Positions 1-7,188 of a DNA stretch of 7,188 nucleotides are shown here, one piece after another. The stretch lies in NCBI GenBank assembly GCA_005882415.1, contig VBAE01000270.1, forward strand, positions 1 to 7,188. The letters are read 5' to 3'. Source of the stretch: Alphaproteobacteria bacterium (GTDB taxonomy: Bacteria > Pseudomonadota > Alphaproteobacteria > Sphingomonadales > Sphingomonadaceae). The notes under the pieces were generated by a model. That model saw nothing but the letters and a program-made list of their open reading frames with translations, made no database searches and had not been told where the DNA came from. Numbering within the stretch: position 1 is the first letter of the stretch; each line of letters begins with the position of its first letter. The translations under genes and the position numbers were made by a program.

Positions 1-1422
1 GTCGAAGGCGCCAAGCTCGGAAGCTGGACGATCGACCCGGCGACCGGCGCCACCTGGTATTCGGACCGCTCGCGCGACCTGTTCGGCCTCGGCAAGGAGC
101 TCCGTCTCGATGCGAAGACGCTGAAGAGCTACATCCACCCCGACGATTGGGCGATCGTGCTCAAGCCCTATGTCGAGGGCTTCCCCGACGACACGATCGC
201 TCTGGAGCACCGCGTCGTTTGGCCGAACGGCGAAGTGCGCTGGGTCCAGTCGGCCGGCACTGCCCAGCGCGACGCCGACGGCAAGGTCACCGCGGTCCAC
301 GGAATCCATCTCGACATCACCGACCGCAAGGTCGCCGAGGCCGAGCTCGCTCGCTCCCGCGAGGCGCTCCACCAGTCGGAGAAGCTCTCGGCCCTCGGCT
401 CGCTGCTCGCCGGGGTCAGCCACGAGCTCAACAACCCCCTCTCCGCAATCGTCGGGCAGGCCGAGATGCTGGAGGAGGACAGCCAGGGCACCCAGTTCGA
501 GGCGCGCGCGAAGAAGATCAGCGCCGCCGCCGACCGCTGCGCCCGGATCGTCCAGACCTTCCTCGCAATGGCCCGCCGCCGCGAGCCGCAGCGAAGCCCG
601 ATCGACCCCAACGACCTGGTCTCGTCCGGCCTTCAGCTCGCAGAATACGGGCTCCGCACCGCCGGCATCACCGCCTCGATCGAGTGCGACCCGGGCGTGC
701 CCCCGATCGAGGGCGACAAGGACCAGCTCCACCAGGTGCTGGTCAACCTCGTCATCAACGCCCAGCAGGCGCTTGAGACGTCCGACACGCTCGACAAGCG
801 CCTCGCCATCCGCACCTCGGTCCTCGACAGCGGCCGGGTCGCGATCGACGTGATGGACAACGGCCCCGGAATCCGTCCCGACGTCGCCAGCCGCATCTTC
901 GAGCCCTTCTTCACCACCAAGCCGCAGGGCTCCGGCACCGGAGTCGGCCTCTCATTCTCGCTCGGAATCGTCGAGGCGCATGGCGGCACCCTCTCCGTCC
1001 TTCCCACCCCCGCCGGCGCCGCCTTCCGCATCGAGCTCCCCGCCGCCGAGCCGGTCGATGTCGTTCTGGTCGACGAGCCCGAGCATGCCGCGGCCGCGAT
1101 GGCCCAGCCGCGGCGCACCGCCCTCGTCGTCGACGACGAGCCCGATGTCGCCGAGACCATCCGCGAATTGCTGGAGCGCGAGGGCTTCGAAGTGACCGTT
1201 GCGAGCGACGGCGGCGCCGCTCTGATGGCGCTCGACCGGGGCGACTATGACATCGTCCTCTCGGACCTCCGCATGCCCGGCGTCAGCGGCCCCGAAATGA
1301 CCGGCGACACCCTTGGCTCCTCCATGGACGAGTTCCTGCGAACCAGCGGCCGGCCCGTGCTGGAGAAGCCCTTCACCAAGACCGGGGTGCGCTGCCTCGT
1401 GGCCGCCTTGATCGAGGCATGA
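1..1422 (+). CDS. Hybrid histidine kinase, C-terminal part (PAS-HisKA-HATPase-receiver), 5' end outside window
   Basis: This is a sensor kinase that autophosphorylates on His and passes phosphate to a receiver. The frame is open from base 1, so the start lies upstream; 473 residues are visible. A PAS_3-like fold spans residues 1 to ~110 and ends in the typical DITDRK (105-110). HisKA follows, with phospho-acceptor His141 in the H-box VSHELNNPL. The HATPase domain has N-box Asn253, the G1 motif DNGPG (Asp286), the F-box FEPFFTTK and the G2 motif GSGTGVGL (310-317). After a linker comes a receiver (~371-473) with the acidic pair in VVDDE, acceptor Asp422, Thr434 and Lys456. The visible part has no membrane segment; the input region is missing. 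The receiver is about 15-18 residues short between Asp422 and Thr434 (see findings), so its phosphotransfer is doubtful. The stop overlaps the next gene's start as ATGA, suggesting translational coupling with the cognate regulator. The kinase assignment is secure; the signal sensed is unknown. Confidence 0.95.
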   Translation, partial: VEGAKLGSWTIDPATGATWYSDRSRDLFGLGKELRLDAKTLKSYIHPDDWAIVLKPYVEGFPDDTIALEHRVVWPNGEVRWVQSAGTAQRDADGKVTAVHGIHLDITDRKVAEAELARSREALHQSEKLSALGSLLAGVSHELNNPLSAIVGQAEMLEEDSQGTQFEARAKKISAAADRCARIVQTFLAMARRREPQRSPIDPNDLVSSGLQLAEYGLRTAGITASIECDPGVPPIEGDKDQLHQVLVNLVINAQQALETSDTLDKRLAIRTSVLDSGRVAIDVMDNGPGIRPDVASRIFEPFFTTKPQGSGTGVGLSFSLGIVEAHGGTLSVLPTPAGAAFRIELPAAEPVDVVLVDEPEHAAAAMAQPRRTALVVDDEPDVAETIRELLEREGFEVTVASDGGAALMALDRGDYDIVLSDLRMPGVSGPEMTGDTLGSSMDEFLRTSGRPVLEKPFTKTGVRCLVAALIEA

Positions 1423-2129
1423 GCGGCTCGGCCCATATCGTCGTGGTCGACGACGACGAGGACGTGCGCTCCACCGTCGCCGAATATCTGCGCCGAAGCG
1501 GCCTTTCGGTCAGCGAGGCCGACGGTGGTGCCGCGCTGCGCGCAATCATGGCCGAGCGCCCGATCGACCTCGCTTTGCTCGACATCAACATGCCCGGCGA
1601 CGACGGGCTGACTTTGGCGCGGGAGATTCGTGCGTCGGGGGAAGCCGGCATCATCATGCTCACCGCCCGGAGTGACGATGTCGACAAGATCGTAGGCCTG
1701 GAGGTCGGCGCGGACGATTATGTGACGAAGCCCTTCAACCCGCGCGAACTCCTCGCCCGAGTCCGCTCCGTCCTCCGCCGCGCCGAGCGCAGCGGCGACG
1801 GCCCGGCGACGATGGGCCGCGAGGTCCAGATGGGCAAATGCCGCCTCAACCTCGACACCCGCACCCTCTACGATGCCGACGGGGCCGAGGTCCCGCTGAC
1901 CGCGATGGAATACGATCTCCTCCGCACCTTCGCCGAGCACCCGCGCCGGGTCCTCAGCCGCGACCAGCTCCTCGACCTCGCCCACAATAAGGAAATGGAG
2001 CCCTTCGACCGCTCCATCGACACGAGGATCACCCGGATCCGCCGCAAGATCGAAAAAGACCCGGCCAAGCCCGAATGCCTGAAGACGGTGCGCGGCGCCG
2101 GCTACTGCTTCAACCCCGACTGCGGCTAA
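1419..2129 (+). CDS. OmpR/PhoB-family response regulator (receiver plus winged-helix DNA-binding domain)
   Basis: This is a cytoplasmic two-component transcription regulator of 236 residues, normal for the family. The receiver occupies residues ~5-120. It has the acidic cluster VVVDDDED, phospho-acceptor Asp55 in LLDINMPG, Thr82 in MLTARSD and Lys104 in TKPF, all at canonical spacing, so this receiver should be functional. The C-terminal winged helix (~135-232) ends in the family signature RTRITRIRRKIE-like segment followed by KTVRGAGYCF. The EPFDRSIDTRI stretch resembles the ArcA/TorR-type branch of the family, but that does not fix its targets. The ATG lies inside the kinase stop region (ATGA overlap), so translation is probably coupled and the kinase just upstream is its likely partner. 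No separate promoter is visible. The gene ends at the edge of a large inverted repeat that may act as the transcript's 3' structure. The family call is firm; the regulon is unknown. Confidence 0.95.
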   Translation: MSGSAHIVVVDDDEDVRSTVAEYLRRSGLSVSEADGGAALRAIMAERPIDLALLDINMPGDDGLTLAREIRASGEAGIIMLTARSDDVDKIVGLEVGADDYVTKPFNPRELLARVRSVLRRAERSGDGPATMGREVQMGKCRLNLDTRTLYDADGAEVPLTAMEYDLLRTFAEHPRRVLSRDQLLDLAHNKEMEPFDRSIDTRITRIRRKIEKDPAKPECLKTVRGAGYCFNPDCG

Positions 2130-2263
2130 CTGCCTCCCCATCCGCAGGATGGGGAGGGGGACCGCCGAAGGCGGTGGAGGGGTGACAAGGCTCGGAAGCT
2201 GAGTTCGGTCACCCCTCCACCAGCTTCGCTGGTCCCCCTCCCCGTCTGACGACGGGGAGGCAG
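2130..2263. repeat. 134-bp intergenic inverted repeat with nested hairpins
   Basis: Two arms, 2130-2186 (57 nt) and 2208-2263 (56 nt), are almost perfect reverse complements around a 21-nt centre. Each arm also contains two small self-complementary hairpins: 2136-2154 and 2161-2175 on the left, 2219-2233 and 2240-2257 on the right. The blocks outside these hairpins (10, 13 and 14 nt) match exactly between arms. The element begins immediately after the TAA of the response regulator. GC-rich elements with GGAGGGGG/CCCCCTCC blocks are common between genes in sphingomonads and related alphaproteobacteria (recalled, not searched). It encodes nothing obvious. It may terminate or protect the two-component transcript, although it has no T-tract. 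Confidence 0.85.
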
Positions 2264-2355
2264 AGGATTGCGACGAACGCCGTCGCAGGCTCCGCAACAA
2301 AAGCACTGCTCGGGCGGTTCTGCGTTCAACTGGGTAAGGACATGCGGGGTGGGCC

Positions 2356-2364
2356 AAAAGGAGG
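2356..2364 (+). promoter_or_regulatory. Shine-Dalgarno site AAAAGGAGG, in a small hairpin
   Basis: A strong ribosome binding site lies 6 nt before the ATG at 2371 and only 3 nt before an in-frame GTG at 2368, so it favours the ATG. It sits in an inverted repeat, GGGCC (2351-2355) and GGCCC (2363-2367), with the loop AAAAGGA. The last two G of the site would pair in this hairpin. Confidence 0.6.
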
Positions 2365-2370
2365 CCCGTG

Positions 2371-2925
2371 ATGGTCCGGAATGTGATTGCGTTTCTACTG
2401 CTCGCGGCGGCTCCGGCCGCGCTCGCTTCGGCCGAGACTTCGGAGGGCGGCGACTGGGGCCTGTCCCAGGTTCCGGACGGCTGCATGGTCCACGCCTCCT
2501 CCCCGCAGGGCACGGTGGTCTCGATCTGGGGTTTCGCCGGCCAGGATAAATTGGGCGTTCTCGTCCAGAATCGCGGCTGGGACTCGCTTCAGGAGGGCCG
2601 CCAATATCAGCTCAAGGTCGCCTTCGACGCCGACAAGGCTTGGCCGGTCGCCGCGACCGGGCGCCTCAACATCGACGAGGACGGCCCCGGCCTGTTCTTC
2701 GCCGTCCACCCGGGCAGCCAGTCAAAGGAAGCGGGCTTCTTCGAAGCCTTCGCCGAAGCCAAGGGCATGGACATCACCCGCAACGGCACAAAGATCGACA
2801 CCGTCCCCCTTGCCGGCAGCCGCACCGCCATGGTCGCCTTCGCCCAATGCCTAGGCCAGGCCTGGAGCGCCCCGGCCGCGCAGGAGGAAGAGGAGACGCC
2901 TGCACCGGCCGTCCCCGCGGCCTGA
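2371..2925 (+). CDS. Small secreted (periplasmic) protein of unknown function
   Basis: I do not recognise a characterised family for this 184-residue protein. It begins with a clear Sec signal peptide: a short basic start (MVRN), a hydrophobic core (residues 5-18) and a signal peptidase I site after ALASA (cleavage after Ala21). The mature part has two cysteines, Cys38 (DGCMVH) and Cys160 (AQCLGQ), which could form a disulfide in the periplasm. There is no lipobox and no further membrane segment. The tail (from ~168) is a low-complexity Ala/Pro/Glu stretch that may be disordered. The overall pattern (a Cys motif near the mature N-terminus, a late Cys near the C-terminus) loosely recalls small periplasmic proteins such as the IalB group, but I cannot support that assignment. 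The ATG is chosen over GTG 2368 because of the spacing from the ribosome binding site. It is a single-gene unit after a large repeat and converges on the next gene with a 3-bp gap. Confidence 0.85.
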   Translation: MVRNVIAFLLLAAAPAALASAETSEGGDWGLSQVPDGCMVHASSPQGTVVSIWGFAGQDKLGVLVQNRGWDSLQEGRQYQLKVAFDADKAWPVAATGRLNIDEDGPGLFFAVHPGSQSKEAGFFEAFAEAKGMDITRNGTKIDTVPLAGSRTAMVAFAQCLGQAWSAPAAQEEEETPAPAVPAA

Positions 2926-2928
2926 GCC

Positions 2929-3588
2929 TCAGCGCCTCCGCGCCAACCAGATGACGTGCCGCGGCCCCTTGCCGCTCGGCCCGGAGCGGACGACCTGTTC
3001 CTCGAACGAGAAACCGGCCCGCTTCAGCCTGGAGGCAAAGGCCGGATCGGGATGCGACGACCAGATGGCGAGCATCCCGCCGCGGGTCAGCGCATCGCGC
3101 GCGGCTGCCAGGCCCGCACGGCCGTAGAGCCGGTCGTTCTCCGGCCGCGTCAGCCCACCTGGTCCATTGTCCACGTCGAGCAGGATCGAATCCCACCCGC
3201 CCCGGGCGATCGAATCGGCGACGTCCTCGTCGAAAATCTCCACCCGCCGGTCGTCGAGCGCTCCGCCGAGCAGCTCCGCCATCGGCCCCCGCGCCCAGCG
3301 CACCACCGCCGGCACCAGCTCGGCAACCGTCACCCGCGCCTCCGGCCCAAGCGCCTCCAGCGCCGCCCGCAGCGTAAACCCCATCCCCAACCCGCCGATC
3401 AGCACCCGCGCCCGCGCCGGAACCCCCGCGCAGCCAAACCGCGCCAGCGCCTCCTCGGAGCCCTTCACCCGGCTGTTCATCAGCTCGGTGCCCCCGAGCA
3501 TGATCGAAAACTCCGATCCCCGCCGGATCAGCCGGATCTCACCCCCGCCGGGGATGGTGGCGCTGTCGATGAGGGTACGGGGGAGCAT
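2929..3588 (-). CDS. Spermidine-synthase-like SAM-binding protein (methyltransferase/aminopropyltransferase fold)
   Basis: This protein has a Rossmann-type fold that binds S-adenosylmethionine or its decarboxylated form. Motif I is VLIGGLGMGFT (residues 62-72), followed by the acidic end of strand 2 (TVAELVP, Glu90), a DEDV segment (~120-123) that matches the place of the conserved acidic pair in spermidine synthases, and DSILLDVDNGP (133-143), with Asp138 and Asp140 at the catalytic Asp positions of that family. At 219 residues it is shorter than true spermidine synthases (about 280-300), and little of the N-terminal beta domain remains. The substrate is therefore uncertain: polyamine synthesis is possible, but an unassigned methyltransferase is equally fair. 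The ATG at 3588 is chosen because an AGGTGG sequence lies 5 nt upstream; a GTG at 3597 would add 3 residues but overlaps that site. The gene is divergent from the antitoxin remnant and convergent with the secreted protein gene. No operon partner is visible. Confidence 0.85.
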   Translation of the reverse strand: MLPRTLIDSATIPGGGEIRLIRRGSEFSIMLGGTELMNSRVKGSEEALARFGCAGVPARARVLIGGLGMGFTLRAALEALGPEARVTVAELVPAVVRWARGPMAELLGGALDDRRVEIFDEDVADSIARGGWDSILLDVDNGPGGLTRPENDRLYGRAGLAAARDALTRGGMLAIWSSHPDPAFASRLKRAGFSFEEQVVRSGPSGKGPRHVIWLARRR

Positions 3589-3685
3589 GGCCGCCACCTA
3601 GGGCGTAATGGGCGGGATCGGAAGCGGTGTTGCCTCGCTCCTGAGCGTGGGCGTATTTAGACGCTGCATTCGGAGACATTCAACC

Positions 3686-3865
3686 ATGCCCGCACCAGGA
3701 CGCAAATGGGGGAATAGAGCCACGGTGCGCGAGCAGGTCGCCCGCGTCGTGGAGAAGCCACGGGCCGAGCCGGTGACGCTCGAGACGCTGCTGGCGGGTC
3801 TCACCGAGGAGAATCGCCACTCGGAAATCGACTGGGGCGCGCCCGTGGGCGGCGAAGCTTGGTAG
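3686..3865 (+). CDS. MazE/PemI-type antitoxin with internal deletion, no toxin partner (probable remnant)
   Basis: This 59-codon ORF matches both ends of MazE antitoxins. The start RKWGN (residues 6-10) equals the conserved KRWGN-type start of the AbrB-like DNA-binding domain. The end, from EPV (28-30) through LLAGLTEENRH and IDWGAPVGGEAW, equals the toxin-binding tail (E. coli MazE ends in PENLHENIDWG...EVW). The centre is missing. From the Trp of KWGN to the Glu of EPV there are 20 residues, against 41 in E. coli MazE as I recall it, so about 21 residues are lost in frame, including the VRIPA segment and most of the beta-barrel core. It should not fold or bind operator DNA normally, but the tail could still bind a MazF-type toxin. 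No mazF follows: a repeat and then convergent gyrB come next. A GGAG lies 10 nt before the ATG. It may be decaying or may be an antitoxin-only protein. Family origin is fairly sure; function is doubtful. Confidence 0.7.
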   Translation: MPAPGRKWGNRATVREQVARVVEKPRAEPVTLETLLAGLTEENRHSEIDWGAPVGGEAW

Positions 3866-3897
3866 GTCGGCCTAGACCGGATCGTCTTTCGCCGATC

Positions 3898-3980
3898 CGT
3901 CATTGCGAGGAGCGAAGCGACGCGGCAATCCATGGGCCTCTAAGGCCGCACTGGATTGCTTCGCTTCGCTCGCAATGACG
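3898..3980. repeat. 83-bp CGTCATTGCGAG-type intergenic inverted repeat
   Basis: The left arm (3898-3932) starts CGTCATTGCGAG and ends GGCAATCCA. The right arm (3952-3980) is its reverse complement, except that the left arm has about 6 extra bases in the GAGCGAAGCG middle part. The spacer contains a further GGCC-TCTAA-GGCC hairpin (3935-3947). Repeats beginning CGTCATTGCGAG and ending in CAATCCA are widespread between genes in many bacteria (recalled, not searched). It lies between two convergent transcripts (antitoxin remnant and gyrB), so it could serve as a two-way transcript end, although neither side has a T-tract. Confidence 0.8.
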
Positions 3981-4008
3981 GCCTGAAACGGGCCGAGGTG
4001 ATTACCCG

Positions 4009-6528
<2,520 letters not shown>

Positions 6529-6534
6529 GTTCAG

Positions 6535-6563
6535 CATATAGCCCGCGAAGGGGCGAAACCCAA
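6535..6563 (-). promoter_or_regulatory. Candidate gyrB promoter, possibly giving a leaderless mRNA
   Basis: On the minus strand a -35-like TTGGGT (6563-6558) is followed, after exactly 17 nt, by a -10-like TATATG (6540-6535). The usual 6-nt gap after the -10 would put transcription start at 6528, the A of an in-frame gyrB ATG. The hexamers match the sigma-70 consensus only partly (3 of 6 and 4 of 6). The -10 overlaps the alternative ATG at 6537. Confidence 0.4.
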
Positions 6564-6617
6564 GGTTTTTGGACCGATTCCGCGGCTTTTCCGCCTAGAA
6601 AAGCGCGTTTGGGGCTG

Positions 6618-6623
6618 AGGAGG
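6618..6623 (+). promoter_or_regulatory. Shine-Dalgarno site AGGAGG that decides the hydrolase start
   Basis: This perfect AGGAGG is 8 nt before the ATG at 6632 but only 2 nt before an in-frame ATG at 6626. The spacing favours 6632. Confidence 0.65.
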
Positions 6624-6631
6624 AGATGGGA

Positions 6632-7188
6632 ATGGCAAGATATTGGATCGCGGCGCTGCTGCTGGCCGCTGCACCGGCCTTCGGGCACGTCCCGCCGGCC
6701 GAGATCAACCCGGCGATCTACACCGACCCCCCGCACGACAAGGCGAACCCCGCGGGCATGGAGGTGCTCCACATTCCCTCGGGCGGCGTGGAGATAAACG
6801 GCGTCGCCTACGTTGCGGCGGGCGCCGGTCCGCACCCGGTGCTGGTGCTGATGCACGGCCTCCCCGGCAACGAGAAGAATCTCGACCTCGCCCAGGCGGT
6901 CCGCCGGGCGGGCTGGACGGTGGTGACGTTCAACTATCGCGGCTCCTGGGGAAGCCCGGGCAAGTTCAGCTTCGCCGGCAATTTGGAGGACGCCCGCGCC
7001 GTCCTCGCCTGGGTCCGCACCCCCGCCAATGCTGCTCGGATCCGCGCCGACCCAAAGCGGATCGTCGTCGGCGGCCATTCGATGGGCGGCTGGGTCACGG
7101 CGATGACGGCGGAAACCGACCCCGACCTTGCCGGCGCGATCCTGATCTCCGCGGCGAACATGGGTGGCCTCGGTCCGTCGCGGCAGGA
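6632..7188 (+). CDS. Secreted alpha/beta-fold hydrolase, 3' end outside window
   Basis: This is a serine hydrolase of the alpha/beta fold, exported by a Sec signal peptide (MARYW, hydrophobic residues ~6-14, likely cleavage after APAFG at residue 18). 185 residues are visible with no stop. The oxyanion-hole motif is LMHGLPGNEKN (His75-Gly76), the strand FNYRGSWGS begins at residue 100, and the nucleophile elbow is GGHSMGG with Ser150. The catalytic Asp and His should lie beyond the window. The layout resembles the dienelactone hydrolase and prolyl-oligopeptidase-like hydrolases, so an esterase or peptidase activity in the periplasm is plausible, but the substrate cannot be named. The ATG at 6632 is taken over 6626 because of the spacing from AGGAGG. 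It is divergent from gyrB with about 100 bp between starts; this gap contains a 7-bp inverted repeat (6585-6604). No promoter with good hexamers was recognised for this direction. Confidence 0.9.
   Translation, partial: MARYWIAALLLAAAPAFGHVPPAEINPAIYTDPPHDKANPAGMEVLHIPSGGVEINGVAYVAAGAGPHPVLVLMHGLPGNEKNLDLAQAVRRAGWTVVTFNYRGSWGSPGKFSFAGNLEDARAVLAWVRTPANAARIRADPKRIVVGGHSMGGWVTAMTAETDPDLAGAILISAANMGGLGPSRQ

Noticed and set aside
147..776. Alternative-frame + ORFs inside the kinase gene (also 170-853)
   Set aside because: Arg/Pro/Ser-rich translations without motifs. The kinase frame holds all conserved boxes.
1..2129. Kinase plus regulator as a new signalling system
   Set aside because: The architecture (hybrid kinase followed by an OmpR-type regulator with an ATGA overlap) is ordinary. 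Only the receiver deletion is unusual.
2270..2286. Short inverted repeat GCGAC/GTCGC before the secreted-protein gene, and a search for a promoter in 2264-2355
   Set aside because: Five-pair stems are frequent by chance in GC-rich DNA, and no -35/-10 pair with acceptable spacing was seen.
1245..2513. Long - strand open frame (422 codons) across the response regulator and repeat
   Set aside because: It runs antisense through two well-supported genes and through a palindromic repeat, and shows no domain or ribosome site.
3630..3659. Possible promoter TTGCCT-18 nt-TATTTA for the antitoxin remnant
   Set aside because: Both hexamers match the consensus poorly, so it is not listed as a feature.
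3878..3899. 7-bp hairpin CGGATCG/CGATCCG as a terminator after the antitoxin remnant
   Set aside because: No T-tract follows and it runs into the 83-bp repeat, so I could not call it a terminator with any confidence.

Overview
This GC-rich window looks like a chromosomal segment of an alphaproteobacterium, most likely a sphingomonad (order Sphingomonadales). The reasons are the strong GC bias at third codon positions, the GyrB sequence with a proline/acidic insert, the style of the hybrid kinase (PAS, HisKA, HATPase, receiver), and two kinds of intergenic inverted repeat typical of such genomes. The taxonomic call comes from recalled family features, not from a search. There are no rRNA, tRNA, CRISPR, integrase or transposase genes, and the content is mostly ordinary.

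Layout. Positions 1-2129 hold a two-component operon on the + strand: the C-terminal part of a hybrid histidine kinase (cut by the window start) overlaps by 4 bases (ATGA) an intact OmpR/PhoB-type response regulator. A 134-bp structured inverted repeat (2130-2263) follows directly. Next come a small secreted protein of unknown function (2371-2925, +) and, convergent to it with a 3-bp gap, a spermidine-synthase-like SAM-binding protein (2929-3588, -). Divergent from the latter is a 59-codon ORF (3686-3865, +) that keeps both ends of a MazE/PemI antitoxin but lacks the middle and has no toxin partner. A second inverted repeat (3898-3980, the CGTCATTGCGAG type) separates it from the convergent gyrB (4009-6528, -), which encodes a full-length DNA gyrase B subunit. 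Divergent from gyrB is a secreted alpha/beta hydrolase (6632 to the window end, +), cut at its 3' side.

How the genes work together. Only the kinase and regulator form a clear functional pair, as a phosphorelay that ends in a DNA-binding regulator. The other genes look like unrelated single-gene units, with short intergenic gaps holding either promoters or repeat elements.

Most notable points. (1) The receiver domain of the hybrid kinase has lost about 15-18 residues in frame between its phospho-acceptor Asp and the conserved Thr, although all catalytic residues remain. (2) The MazE-like antitoxin has an in-frame loss of about 21 residues that removes its DNA-binding/dimerisation core but leaves the toxin-binding tail. 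(3) The 134-bp repeat differs between its two arms only inside two small hairpins, each still self-complementary, which suggests that structure is being conserved. (4) A promoter-like pair in front of gyrB would place transcription start exactly on an ATG, so the gyrB mRNA may be leaderless. I found no convincing new multi-gene system.
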